In this document: piece after piece, positions 8,095 through 16,530 of the stretch
Position numbering within the stretch: the first letter of the stretch is position 1
Layout of the letters: every line of letters begins with the position of its first letter
Source of the DNA: JAYOFM01 sp038117225
GTDB lineage: Bacteria > Pseudomonadota > Alphaproteobacteria > Rhodospirillales > Casp-alpha2
Direction of reading: 5' to 3'
Assembly: GCA_038117225.1 (NCBI GenBank)
Contig: JAYOFM010000026.1
Location: 1-32,359, forward strand
Length of the DNA stretch: 32,359 nucleotides
Notes under the pieces: generated by a model
What the model was told of the DNA's origin: nothing
Seen by the model: the letters and a program-made list of their open reading frames with translations, nothing else
Databases searched by the model: none
Program-made: the position numbers and the translations under genes

Positions 8095-9238
8095 CCCGGT
8101 CGACCTCAGCCAACGCTTGATCCGGTGTCCCAGCGTGACGCCGGAGGAGGGCGGCGCGCTTGATCTTTTGGAAGAGATGCTGGCATCGCACGGATTTACC
8201 TGTTTTCGCCTGCCGTTTTCGGAATCCGGCACGCCGGATGTCGATAATCTTTATGCCCGGCTCGGTACCGCCGGTCGCAATTTTTGTTTTGCCGGTCACA
8301 CGGACGTGGTGCCGCCGGGGGATACCAAAGACTGGGCATCCGACCCGTTTCAGCCGGAAATCCGTGACGGCATGCTTTATGGCCGAGGCGCGGCCGATAT
8401 GAAATGTGCCATCGCCGCCATGGTCGCGGCGGCGGCGGCGTTCATTGGCGCGCGGGACAAAGAGTTCGGCGGTTCGATCAGTTTCCTGATTACAGGTGAC
8501 GAGGAAGGTCCCTCGGTGAATGGCACCCGCAAGGTACTGGCGTGGATGCGGGACGAAGGCGAGACCATTGATGCTTGTCTCGTCGGCGAACCGACCAACC
8601 CGACGGTGCTGGGCGAGATGGCTAAGATTGGCCGCCGCGGCAGCATGAACGTTGAGCTTATCGTCGATGGCGTACAGGGCCACGCGGCTTATCCGCAACT
8701 TGCCGACAACCCGATACCGCGCATGATGCGATTGCTGTCGGCGGTCAATGACGTGCCCCTCGATGCCGGCAGCGAACACTTCCCGCCGACCACTGTGACC
8801 ATCACTACCTTCGATGTCGGGAACCCAACCACCAACGTCATTCCCGCGCGCGCCCGGGCGCGTTTCAATATCCGCTTCAATGACCGCCATACCGCCGCCA
8901 GCCTGCGGCAGCTGCTGGCTGAGCGCCTGGATGCCACCGGCGAGGCGTATGCAATGAGCCATTCGGTTTCGGGTGAAAGCTTCCTGACGCCGCCCGGGGA
9001 ATTGAGCGCCATCGTCGGGGACAGCGTGCGCGCGGTAACCGGCAGGACGCCCGAATTCAGTACGACTGGTGGCACCTCGGATGCCCGGTTCATCAAGGAT
9101 CATTGCCCGGTGATCGAATTCGGTTTGATGAATGAAACCGCCCACAAGGTCGATGAATTCGCGCCGGTGGATGATATTAGGGCGCTTGCCGAGATCTATG
9201 CGGGCGTTCTCGAACGGTATTTTCCGGACCAAGTGTGA
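8075..9238 (+). CDS. dapE: Succinyl-diaminopimelate desuccinylase
   Basis: A di-zinc M20-family hydrolase that removes succinate from N-succinyl-L,L-diaminopimelate, two steps after DapD. The 387-residue product has the metal ligands and catalytic residues in order: AGHTDVVPPG (His75, Asp77), YGRGAADMK (Asp108), TGDEEG (Glu143 and Glu144), GEPTNP, the substrate-binding GGTSDARF, and the last metal histidine in NETAHKVDE. The start at ATG 8075 lies inside the end of dapD and gives MTSSAVDPVDLSQRLIRCPS, a typical DapE beginning; an upstream in-frame ATG at 8045 would only add residues encoded over dapD. The TGA at 9236-9238 overlaps the next ATG by one base. Confidence 0.95.
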   Translation: MTSSAVDPVDLSQRLIRCPSVTPEEGGALDLLEEMLASHGFTCFRLPFSESGTPDVDNLYARLGTAGRNFCFAGHTDVVPPGDTKDWASDPFQPEIRDGMLYGRGAADMKCAIAAMVAAAAAFIGARDKEFGGSISFLITGDEEGPSVNGTRKVLAWMRDEGETIDACLVGEPTNPTVLGEMAKIGRRGSMNVELIVDGVQGHAAYPQLADNPIPRMMRLLSAVNDVPLDAGSEHFPPTTVTITTFDVGNPTTNVIPARARARFNIRFNDRHTAASLRQLLAERLDATGEAYAMSHSVSGESFLTPPGELSAIVGDSVRAVTGRTPEFSTTGGTSDARFIKDHCPVIEFGLMNETAHKVDEFAPVDDIRALAEIYAGVLERYFPDQV

Positions 9239-9819
9239 TGCCACCAGGATTCCCACCGACGGCGGAGATCGCGCGCTATCTTTGGGGTGCCTGGCGTCTG
9301 GTGAAGCGGGACACGCAAGGGCTTGAGGTGTTCGGTCACACGGTCGATGATTTCTGGCGCTCGTTTTGGGCGGCGGCGCTGGTGGCGCCGTTTTATCTGG
9401 CAGTGTCGTTGCTGCGGTATGTGGTCGACCCAAATGCCGGCCCCTTTATCACCACCATCGCCGCCGAGACCGCGGCGTACGCCAATCTTTGGCTGGCGTT
9501 CCCGTTTGCCATGTTGTTCATCGCCCGCGGTCTTGATCGGGAAAAGCAGTATATCCGTTATATCGTCGCCTATAACTGGGCGTCCGTGCTGCAAAGTGTG
9601 TTTTACACGACTGTCGTGCTGGTCGGCATGAGTGGTCTGTTGCCGCCCGATGTCGCCAACCTGCTGGGCTTCGCGGCGCTGATTGCCATCATTGCCTATA
9701 CGTGGTTCATCACCCGCGTTGCGCTCGACATTCCGGGTCTGACGGCAGGCGGTTTGGTCGCCATTGATCTGACGTTGGGATTGGTGATTCAAAGTATAAG
9801 CGACGGACTATCTCGCTGA
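9238..9819 (+). CDS. Multi-pass membrane protein of unknown function
   Basis: A 193-residue protein with about four or five hydrophobic segments, for example SFWAAALVAPFYLAVSLL, AAYANLWLAFPFAMLFIA, SVFYTTVVLVGMSGLL and LLGFAALIAIIAYTWFI. I do not recognise the family; the layout is somewhat like Yip1-type small membrane proteins, but no diagnostic motif is seen. The start is taken as ATG 9238, which shares one base with the dapE stop (TGATG), so translation is probably coupled to dapE; a GTG at 9235 is an alternative. The gene is convergent with the small membrane gene at 9832. Its position after dapE suggests co-expression with the lysine/diaminopimelate genes but does not show a role in that pathway. 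Confidence 0.75.
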   Translation: MPPGFPPTAEIARYLWGAWRLVKRDTQGLEVFGHTVDDFWRSFWAAALVAPFYLAVSLLRYVVDPNAGPFITTIAAETAAYANLWLAFPFAMLFIARGLDREKQYIRYIVAYNWASVLQSVFYTTVVLVGMSGLLPPDVANLLGFAALIAIIAYTWFITRVALDIPGLTAGGLVAIDLTLGLVIQSISDGLSR

Positions 9820-9831
9820 CGCGTCACCAAT

Positions 9832-10176
9832 CTAGATGTCGGTACCGCCGCCGCCGAACTTCAGCATTTCCATAATGGCCTTAAGCCACGCCCAGTCGGT
9901 GCTGGTGAGTATCCAGCCCATGCCGACCACCAGCCAAAATTGCACGGATGTGACGAGGCCGAGCACGGCGAGAAGCAGGCCGAGTATACCCCACAGGGCC
10001 TGACCCACGAATAGCGCGATAATTGAACAGATCATCGCGATGGGGGAGAACACTAAACCCGGCCCGAAGACGCCGAGGACACCGAAGCCGATGGCGCACC
10101 AGCCAACGACAGGTTTCTTCTCCGGTGTCGGTGGAGCGGCGCCTTCCGAGTTCATATTTAGCGGTATCTGTTTCAT
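9832..10176 (-). CDS. Small hydrophobic membrane protein, DUF4190-like
   Basis: A 114-residue protein with a short polar, proline-rich N-terminus (NSEGAAPPTPEKKPVVGW) followed by two or three hydrophobic helices rich in Gly, Leu and Ile, among them FGVLGVFGPGLVFSPIAMIC and LWGILGLLLAVLGLVTSVQF. The layout resembles small DUF4190-type membrane proteins, but the match is by general character only. The end is KFGGGGTDI. Of several possible starts, ATG 10176 is preferred because AAGG lies eight bases upstream; ATGs at 10206 and 10182 are alternatives. It is downstream of truA on the same strand, separated by 57 bases. Function unknown. Confidence 0.65.
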   Translation of the reverse strand: MKQIPLNMNSEGAAPPTPEKKPVVGWCAIGFGVLGVFGPGLVFSPIAMICSIIALFVGQALWGILGLLLAVLGLVTSVQFWLVVGMGWILTSTDWAWLKAIMEMLKFGGGGTDI

Positions 10177-10233
10177 TCGCATAACCTTATAGGCGTTCGC
10201 GGCCATTGGCTCAACGTGGCGCGCGAGACAGTG

Positions 10234-10971
10234 CTAATAGTGAACGGCCTTGAGATATAACCCCTGCGCCGGTGCCGTCGGACCCCCGGCACGGCGGTCC
10301 CGCGCCGCGAGTGCGTTGGCGAGGTCGTTCGTCGACCACTTGCCGTGCCCCACCCACTGCAGGGCGCCGACCATGTTACGGACCTGATGATGCAAAAACG
10401 AACGAGCACGCGCGGTGACGTGAATCTCGTCGCCGCATCGCGCCAGCGAGAGTTCGTCCAAAGTCTTTTCGGGTGAGGCCGCCTGGCACTCGCTGGCGCG
10501 GAAGGAGGTGAAATCGTGATGCCCCAGCAAAACGTTCGCGGCGGCCGCCATGGCCGCCATATCGAGCGGTCGCGCCACCCACCAGACGCGCGCGCCATCC
10601 AGCGCGGGTGCTGGTCGGCGATTAAGAATCCGATAGAGATAAACCCGCTCGCGGGCAGAAAAGCGGGCATGAAAATCCTCATCCACCTCGACGACGTCCA
10701 AGACCGTTACCGGCAGCGGGCGCAAATGAGCGTTCAGCGCGTCCCGCACGGTCTCCGCATCGGCATCGCGCTCGATTTCCAGGTGCGCCACCTGACCAAG
10801 GGCGTGGACGCCTGAATCCGTACGACCGGCGCCCTCGACGATGACCTGTTCACCGCAGAAACCCTCGACGGCTGTTTCAAGCGCCGCCTGGACGCCGAGG
10901 CCATTGTCCTGGCGTTGCCAACCGACGAACGCACTGCCGTCGTATTCAAGTGTTAGGCGATAGCGGGTCAT
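10234..10971 (-). CDS. truA: tRNA pseudouridine(38-40) synthase TruA
   Basis: TruA converts uridines 38-40 in the anticodon stem-loop of many tRNAs to pseudouridine. The 245-residue product begins MTRYRLTLEYDGSAFVGWQR, a typical TruA start, and has the catalytic motif GRTDSGVHA (49-57, catalytic Asp52), the conserved RVYLYRI stretch and the C-terminal FLHHQVRNMVGAL. The frame is open 11 codons further upstream, but ATG 10971 is the family start. In many alphaproteobacteria truA directly follows fmt and def in one operon. Here a plus-strand gene separates truA from fmt, so truA needs a promoter of its own within or near 10972-11125. Confidence 0.95.
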   Translation of the reverse strand: MTRYRLTLEYDGSAFVGWQRQDNGLGVQAALETAVEGFCGEQVIVEGAGRTDSGVHALGQVAHLEIERDADAETVRDALNAHLRPLPVTVLDVVEVDEDFHARFSARERVYLYRILNRRPAPALDGARVWWVARPLDMAAMAAAANVLLGHHDFTSFRASECQAASPEKTLDELSLARCGDEIHVTARARSFLHHQVRNMVGALQWVGHGKWSTNDLANALAARDRRAGGPTAPAQGLYLKAVHY

Positions 10972-11125
10972 GGCGCGATGGGTCACCAGGGTAATCTGGA
11001 ACAAAAACTAACGAAACTTAACGCATCGATGGCCATGCTGCCCTATACTTGCGCTACTTGGATATGATCTCGGTTGGGCCTGCGTCGCGGGGGGAAGCAT
11101 CATTGTCGTCGGGTAGCGCCGAATA

Positions 11126-12154
11126 ATGACGGAGACGAGCACCAGCGTCGACAGGGATTCGCTGCATATTCTGCCGCTATCCATCTTGCCACTCGAAACA
11201 CCGAGTCTGCGCCGTGCGCGGATGATAAAGAACGCCAAACTCGATAGTGTTGTCGAAATGTTCAACAGCGTCAGTTCCGGTTCCGGGCAGCTCAGGGTTG
11301 ATGACCTAGCCGGTGAATTTGACTGGGACGAAGAAGCCGGGCATCCGGATTTGGTGATGCTTCGGCGATTATCGCGATTGCCCAGTTACGATGTCTACAG
11401 CCTGCGGATATCCCTGCGCGAACTCGACATAGCGATTGATGACCACGAAGCGCTGCAACTCTCGCCTGAAATCAGCGCCGAACTGGCGCCCTACATGACA
11501 GATTTTACGCGCCCGCTGATCGCGCAGATTTATGGTCAGGATGATCTGGAGATACAGTCTTTCGCCGATATCGTCGGGTTGTTCCGTGACCCGGATGTGG
11601 GACGAGCGCTGTCGCGATTGAAAACCATGGCGGAGAAGCTCGGCATCTCGCCCGAGGACGTGCCGACGTTCATCGAGGATTACGGCGATATTTTTCTGTC
11701 GTTGTCTTATTACCGAAAATGCCTCGATTCCATTGAGCCGATCGTGGCCGAATTCAACGAGTCCATGGCCGATATCAAGGGAAACTATTCTCTGCGCGAG
11801 GATCAAAACCTGATGAAGACCGTCGACACGATGCAAACAACGATCATGGAACGCATGGTCGGGACCACGGGTTTGATCGAGAATTTCGAGCGGAGCACCA
11901 AGCACATGTGGGACGATATCTCCGCCGAACGCTTCAAGCGCCTACGCGAGATGATTACCAGTTATCACACGACCATCGGCGGCGTTCTTTGCGCGTTGTC
12001 GGTCAAAATGGCGGCGTGGGAACGTCTATTCCCGAGCCGCCATATCGGCAGTCCGGCCAAGCGCTCAGAGTTCATCATGGTTCATCTGCGCCATGGCATG
12101 GACCGGATGCACGCCATGAACGAAGACGCGCCCATGCCTTCCGCGCTCGACTAA
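11126..12154 (+). CDS. Conserved-looking hypothetical protein between truA and fmt
   Basis: A 342-residue soluble, mostly helical protein of unknown function. The N-terminal part contains LPLSILPLETPSLRRARMIK and an acidic patch (DDLAGEFDWDEEAGHPD). The rest is long amphipathic helices, some likely to form coiled coils (KTVDTMQTTIMERMVGTTGL, then ISAERFKRLREMITSYHTTI). No signal peptide, membrane helix or catalytic motif is recognised. Similar proteins seem to occur in Rhodospirillales genomes, but that is from memory. ATG 11126 has no clear Shine-Dalgarno; an internal ATG at residue 33 (MIKNAKLD) is an alternative. It lies between truA and fmt in the opposite direction and ends 18 bases before the fmt stop. 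Confidence 0.75.
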   Translation: MTETSTSVDRDSLHILPLSILPLETPSLRRARMIKNAKLDSVVEMFNSVSSGSGQLRVDDLAGEFDWDEEAGHPDLVMLRRLSRLPSYDVYSLRISLRELDIAIDDHEALQLSPEISAELAPYMTDFTRPLIAQIYGQDDLEIQSFADIVGLFRDPDVGRALSRLKTMAEKLGISPEDVPTFIEDYGDIFLSLSYYRKCLDSIEPIVAEFNESMADIKGNYSLREDQNLMKTVDTMQTTIMERMVGTTGLIENFERSTKHMWDDISAERFKRLREMITSYHTTIGGVLCALSVKMAAWERLFPSRHIGSPAKRSEFIMVHLRHGMDRMHAMNEDAPMPSALD

Positions 12155-12172
12155 TCACCGTCCCGGCGCCAG

Positions 12173-13108
12173 TTAATCCAGCCGTTCGCCGGGTTCCAGG
12201 ACATATCCGCGCAGAAATGCCGTTGCATCCTGTGCCGCCTTGCCGGCGCGCTGTACGAGCCGAGGCCTTACGACACCACGACCGCAAGCAACGGTGAAAA
12301 CGTCATCGATGACGGTTCCCGGCACGGTATCGACCGGACCGTCCAACGACCAGTCGGCGAGCGCCAGCACCTTGATGCGTTCGCCGTGATGGTTGAACCA
12401 GACGCCGGGCCAGGGGTTGAGGGCACGCACCTGACGCTCGATCGCCTCGGCGGACGTGGTCCAGTCGATGCGGCCCTCGTCTCGCGTCAATTTTGGGGCG
12501 TAGGTCTCGCCGTGTGCCGGCTGCGGCATTTCGACGCCGCGACCGGCATCGAGATCGGCAAGCGCCGGGCCGATCATGTCGGCGCCGAGCGCCGCCAGAG
12601 TGTCGTGTAGACCCGACGCCGTGGTATTGGCGCCGATCGAGACCGCGTGGCTCGCCAGCAGCGGGCCGGTGTCGAGGCCTTCATCCATGCGCATGATCGA
12701 AATGCCGGTCTGTTCATCCCCGGCCAGGATAGCCCGCTGAATTGGCGCCGCCCCCCGCCATCGTGGCAGCAGAGAGGCGTGAATGTTGATGCATCCAAGC
12801 CGCGGCGCCGACAAAGCGGGCGCCGGCAGGATTAAGCCGTAAGCGACGACAACCGCCGCATCCAGATGAAGTTCGGCAAAAGCCGCTTGCACGTCTGGAT
12901 CCTTGAACGAGGTCGGGGTTCGCACCGCCATCCCCCGTGAGGCGGCGTCTGCGTGCACCGGACACGGCCGCGATTTTTGACCACGCCCGGCGGGCCGCGG
13001 CGGCTGCGCATAGACGGCGACAATGTCGTGGCCGGCGCTGCACAGCCCGTCCAGTGCTGGGACGGCGAAGTCAGGGCTGCCCATGAAGGCGATGCGTAAG
13101 CGGGTCAT
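12173..13108 (-). CDS. fmt: Methionyl-tRNA formyltransferase
   Basis: Fmt formylates Met-tRNA(fMet) with 10-formyltetrahydrofolate to make the initiator tRNA. The 311-residue product starts MTRLRIAFMGSPDFAVPAL, the standard N-terminus. It has the formyl-transfer residues Asn108 and His110 in CINIHASLLPRWRGAAPIQ and Asp146 in DEGLDTGPLL. The C-terminal tRNA-binding domain follows (ALNPWPGVWF onward) and the length is normal. It is 24 bases downstream of def on the same strand, the usual def-fmt pair, so formylation and deformylation of nascent chains are encoded together. ATG at 13108 is well supported by homology. Confidence 0.96.
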   Translation of the reverse strand: MTRLRIAFMGSPDFAVPALDGLCSAGHDIVAVYAQPPRPAGRGQKSRPCPVHADAASRGMAVRTPTSFKDPDVQAAFAELHLDAAVVVAYGLILPAPALSAPRLGCINIHASLLPRWRGAAPIQRAILAGDEQTGISIMRMDEGLDTGPLLASHAVSIGANTTASGLHDTLAALGADMIGPALADLDAGRGVEMPQPAHGETYAPKLTRDEGRIDWTTSAEAIERQVRALNPWPGVWFNHHGERIKVLALADWSLDGPVDTVPGTVIDDVFTVACGRGVVRPRLVQRAGKAAQDATAFLRGYVLEPGERLD

Positions 13109-13132
13109 CGTGCGGGTTTCATTCGGTGGCGC

Positions 13133-13657
13133 TCAGCCGACCGCCGCCGCCGCCAGCTTCTTCGCCTTGGTCAACTTACGCAGGATCATGTTGCGCTTGA
13201 TGGCGGATACATGGTCGACGAACAGAATTCCGTCCAGATGGTCCATCTCGTGTTGGATGCAGGTGGCGAGAATTCCATCGGCGTCGAGCGTGCGAATTTC
13301 GTTCTGATGGTCGAGATAACGTACCCGCACCGATTCCGGGCGAACAACCTCCGCATAGTGTTCAGGCAGGGACAGACAGCCCTCCTCGTGTACCCGGTCA
13401 TCTTCGGCGACATCGACAATTTCCGGATTGGCCATCAGCAGGGCCTGCGGTTCCTCGCCTTCGCGCGCGATGTCCAACACGATGACCCGACGGTCGTCAC
13501 CGACCTGGGGCGCGGCAAGCCCGATGCCGTCGGCGGCGTACATGGTTTCCAGCATGTCATCCATTAACTGGCGCACGGCGGCGTCGACGCGCTCGACCCG
13601 GCGCGCCTTGATTTTAAGGCGCGGGTCGGGGGCTACGATGATCGGCAATAGGGCCAT
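13133..13657 (-). CDS. def: Peptide deformylase
   Basis: A metal-dependent enzyme, usually Fe2+, that removes the formyl group from the N-terminal methionine of nascent proteins. In the 174-residue product all three family motifs are intact: GIGLAAPQ (44-51), EGCLS (92-96, metal Cys94) and QHEMDHLDG (135-143, HExxH with two metal histidines and the catalytic Glu). ATG 13657 (MALLPIIVAPDPRL) matches typical deformylase starts; the frame remains open for 20 more codons upstream with unrelated sequence. The C-terminus is lysine/alanine rich. It is first in a minus-strand def-fmt unit and is divergent from the nucleoside transporter, with 107 bases between their starts. Confidence 0.96.
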   Translation of the reverse strand: MALLPIIVAPDPRLKIKARRVERVDAAVRQLMDDMLETMYAADGIGLAAPQVGDDRRVIVLDIAREGEEPQALLMANPEIVDVAEDDRVHEEGCLSLPEHYAEVVRPESVRVRYLDHQNEIRTLDADGILATCIQHEMDHLDGILFVDHVSAIKRNMILRKLTKAKKLAAAAVG

Positions 13658-13764
13658 GACGAGGCTTTCTCGGTTCGACGGTGCACACGAAATAGGGTTT
13701 GCTCTGGAAACCGTCAAGTCGGGCGTCTAGCCTTTGCATTGTGAAATGGCCGCAAGGGGGTTGC

Positions 13765-15003
13765 ATGGCTTGGCAGAGCATCATCGGCATCGCCGTTTTC
13801 ATCGCCATCGCCTGGGGATTCAGCGAGGACCGTAAGTCCGTCTCTTGGCGACTGCCAGCCGCGGGCATCGCCGTCCAGTTGCTTCTGGCCTTGCTGTTGT
13901 TGAAGCTACCAGCGACGCAGGCTTTGTTTCTGGCCGCCAACACCGCCGTCGAGGCATTACAGGCGGCAACGCGGGAAGGCACGACGTTCGTTTTCGGTTA
14001 TCTCGGCGGTGCGCCGCCACCGTTCGCCGCGACGCAGGCGGGGTCGACGTTTATTTTCGCCTTTCAGGCGTTGCCGCTGATCCTGGTGGTCAGCGCGTTG
14101 TCGGCGTTGCTGTTTCATTGGCGGGTGTTGCCGGTCATCGTGCGGGGCGTCGCCTGGGCATTGCGGAAAAGCCTCGGCGTCGGTGGCGCGGTTGGCGTGG
14201 CGACGGCGGCGAACGTATTCGTCGGCATGGTCGAGGCACCGCTGTTGGTGCGACCCTATCTGCGCCAGTTGAGTCGCAGCGAGCTGTTCATCGTCATGAC
14301 GGCGGGCATGGCAACCATCGCAGGCACGGTCTTGGTGCTCTATGCGACGGTTCTGGATGGCGTCGTCCCAAACGCCGTCGGCCACGTATTAACGGCGTCC
14401 CTATTGAACGCGCCGGCGGCGGTGATGGTGGCCCGCATCATGGTGCCGGGCGATGACAGGACCGCCGGCGGTTTGGACGATAGCGATGCGGCGACCGGCG
14501 CCATGGAAGCGGTTACCCGAGGCACCATCGACGGGGTTCGCCTGCTCATCAACGTTGTCGCCATGCTGGTGGTGATGGTTTCGCTGGTGGCGCTGGCCAA
14601 TCTGGTGATCGGCGCGTTGCCGGATGTGGCTGGCGCGCCGCTGACACTGCAACGCCTGCTCGGCTGGGCCATGGCGCCGGTGGTCTGGCTGATGGGCGTG
14701 CCGTGGTCGGACGCCGTCATCGCCGGCGGCCTGATGGGGATCAAGGTGGTGCTCAACGAATTCATCGCCTACCTGCAACTGGCGGCAATGGCGCCAGAGG
14801 CGGTCGGCGATCGCACGCGCACGATCATGACCTACGGGCTGTGCAGTTTCGCCAACTTCGGCAGCCTGGGCATCATGATCGGCGGCCTGGTGACCATGGC
14901 GCCGGAACGCCGGGCCGATATTGTCGGCCTCGGCGGCCGCACTATCATTTCCGGTACCCTGGCCACATGCCTGACCGGTGCGATGGCGGGGCTGTTGCTT
15001 TAG
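13765..15003 (+). CDS. CNT-family nucleoside transporter (NupC-like)
   Basis: A 412-residue inner-membrane protein of the concentrative nucleoside transporter family, which imports nucleosides with a proton or sodium ion. It is strongly hydrophobic throughout. Recognisable CNT segments are TTFVFGYLGG near residues 75-85, LVVSALSALLFHWRVLP, GVATAANVFVGMVEAPLLVRP (the helix and loop with the substrate-binding glutamate), the GMATIAGTVLVLYA signature, and GIKVVLNEFIAYLQL plus YGLCSFANFGSLGIMIGGL in the second half. ATG 13765 is chosen for its ribosome binding site (AAGGGGG at 13754-13760) and position just before the first hydrophobic segment. Its TAG overlaps the stop of the convergent DUF4139 gene. 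Confidence 0.92.
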   Translation: MAWQSIIGIAVFIAIAWGFSEDRKSVSWRLPAAGIAVQLLLALLLLKLPATQALFLAANTAVEALQAATREGTTFVFGYLGGAPPPFAATQAGSTFIFAFQALPLILVVSALSALLFHWRVLPVIVRGVAWALRKSLGVGGAVGVATAANVFVGMVEAPLLVRPYLRQLSRSELFIVMTAGMATIAGTVLVLYATVLDGVVPNAVGHVLTASLLNAPAAVMVARIMVPGDDRTAGGLDDSDAATGAMEAVTRGTIDGVRLLINVVAMLVVMVSLVALANLVIGALPDVAGAPLTLQRLLGWAMAPVVWLMGVPWSDAVIAGGLMGIKVVLNEFIAYLQLAAMAPEAVGDRTRTIMTYGLCSFANFGSLGIMIGGLVTMAPERRADIVGLGGRTIISGTLATCLTGAMAGLLL

Positions 15004-16430
15004 CGCTCGACTCTGACCCGGTAGACGACGTCGATCGTGCCCGACGCCGGCACCGAGATGCGCCATACGGCGCGGGCGCCTTCGCGGATGTGGCTGCCGC
15101 TGTCTTCAAGAATTTTCCAGTCGCCGGGAATGTTCTCGTCAATGCGCACCAGCGCCGCCTTTTTGCCGCCGTTTTTCAGTTCGATCCGGTAGGCGGATTC
15201 GGTGATGCGTTTGCTGATGTGCTGGAAGGCGGTTTGCACGCGCCTGGTGGTAACGTCGAAGGCTTGGCCCATGGTCAGGGTGACGCTGCCGCCGACGGGC
15301 GTGTTGTTGATCTGATCCTCGCCGACGAACTGCAGGTTGTCCTTGGTGTCACGCGCATAGATTCGCGCGCGACCGCTCGGCAATGGCTGGCCAAGGCCGG
15401 TCTTTGGGCCATTATCAAAGCGCAATGTTACCTGCGGGTGGTCGGGGCGGGGCTCACCGCGTTGGGCGCCGAAGACCGTCGGCGAGCCGCGGCTCACCAG
15501 CTCCCTAGCGACGGCAACGCCGCGCACATTCAATAAGGTTACCTGTCGGATTTCCCGGTCTTTGAGCGACACGGAATTCGGCAACGCGTAAAGATGAAAA
15601 CTTTCCAGCGACTCGCGCGCCGGAGCCGCGCCCTTGGCCTCGGGCGCCATGGCGGCGTCGGCCATCGCCATAGTCCGCATCAAGCGTGGTGGCGGCGCCT
15701 GACGGCGAACATTGCCGGCGACCAGCCGCACGGTCGCCTTGTCGAAGGCGATCCCACTCTGGTTTCGCAGCGCCGCGCGGGCATCCAGATCGAGGCGTTC
15801 ACCATCGGGCGCCAACTCAATCGTGTAATGGGCCTGCCAGCCCATGCCGCCGCTTAGATAGGCGAGCCCGATGTCGCGTTCGCCGCTGCCGCTTCCGTTG
15901 ATAATTGCCAGGAGTGCCGGGCGTGGCCGCAGGCCAACGGGCTGGTCGAAGAAAACGAGACGCCCCGGGACGCCGGTTTCGATGCGATCACCGATTTTGA
16001 GCACCACGCCGCCGCTGACGCTCAACACCCGCGCCTCGACGACGCTTTCCACACCGGAGGTCGGGTGAGTCTTGACGATGCCGACGCGACCGCCGAGTGC
16101 GTGTCTGAGAAGGTTGTCCGGCGTCAGTAGATCGGATTCGAACGAGATGGCATCAATCCGCGCACCGCTACCCGCATCAATGCGCACGCTGGTCGGATCG
16201 AGCCGATGGCTGACATGGTCGAAGGCCAATGTCATCGGGCCGTCGACGAATGGGACCCGCCGAGTTTCGCTGATCAGTGCCAAATCCCCTTGATAAAGCG
16301 TCAGTGCCAAATTGCCGCGTGATGCCGCATCGACGGTGATCTCCGCCGCTCTGACAGCCGGGGGCGCTGCGGTGGCGAGGCTGGACAGGAACGCGACGGT
16401 GGCGAGGCGGGCGAATCGGAATTTGATCAT
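15000..16430 (-). CDS. Secreted DUF4139 domain protein
   Basis: A 476-residue exported protein. ATG 16430 begins a clear Sec signal peptide (MIKFRFARLATVAFLSSLAT, with likely cleavage after AVRA near residue 28). The frame is open 52 codons further upstream, but that extension would bury the signal. The mature part is rich in beta-strand, with a DUF4139-type second half (GDWKILEDSG, WRISVPASGTIDVVYRVRVE at the C-terminus). A central Ala/Met-rich linker (MRTMAMADAAMAPEAKG) separates two halves. The function of DUF4139 is not established; the beta-rich fold suggests a periplasmic or envelope role. The stop (TAA on the minus strand) overlaps that of the convergent transporter by four bases. Confidence 0.87.
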   Translation of the reverse strand: MIKFRFARLATVAFLSSLATAAPPAVRAAEITVDAASRGNLALTLYQGDLALISETRRVPFVDGPMTLAFDHVSHRLDPTSVRIDAGSGARIDAISFESDLLTPDNLLRHALGGRVGIVKTHPTSGVESVVEARVLSVSGGVVLKIGDRIETGVPGRLVFFDQPVGLRPRPALLAIINGSGSGERDIGLAYLSGGMGWQAHYTIELAPDGERLDLDARAALRNQSGIAFDKATVRLVAGNVRRQAPPPRLMRTMAMADAAMAPEAKGAAPARESLESFHLYALPNSVSLKDREIRQVTLLNVRGVAVARELVSRGSPTVFGAQRGEPRPDHPQVTLRFDNGPKTGLGQPLPSGRARIYARDTKDNLQFVGEDQINNTPVGGSVTLTMGQAFDVTTRRVQTAFQHISKRITESAYRIELKNGGKKAALVRIDENIPGDWKILEDSGSHIREGARAVWRISVPASGTIDVVYRVRVER

Positions 16431-16530
16431 GGCTTCGGTCCTGTATGGGGAACGCCGGAAATCCGCACCTGTTTGCGCGTAACGCCGCGGATGTGCGACT
16501 CTTGCACGGGAAATAGGGTGAAACCAAGGC

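Noticed and set aside
8072..9433. A 453-codon open frame on the minus strand opposite dapE
   Set aside because: It lies wholly opposite a gene with all catalytic motifs, has low-complexity Arg/His-rich sequence with no family resemblance, and arises from the GC-biased codon pattern of the true gene.
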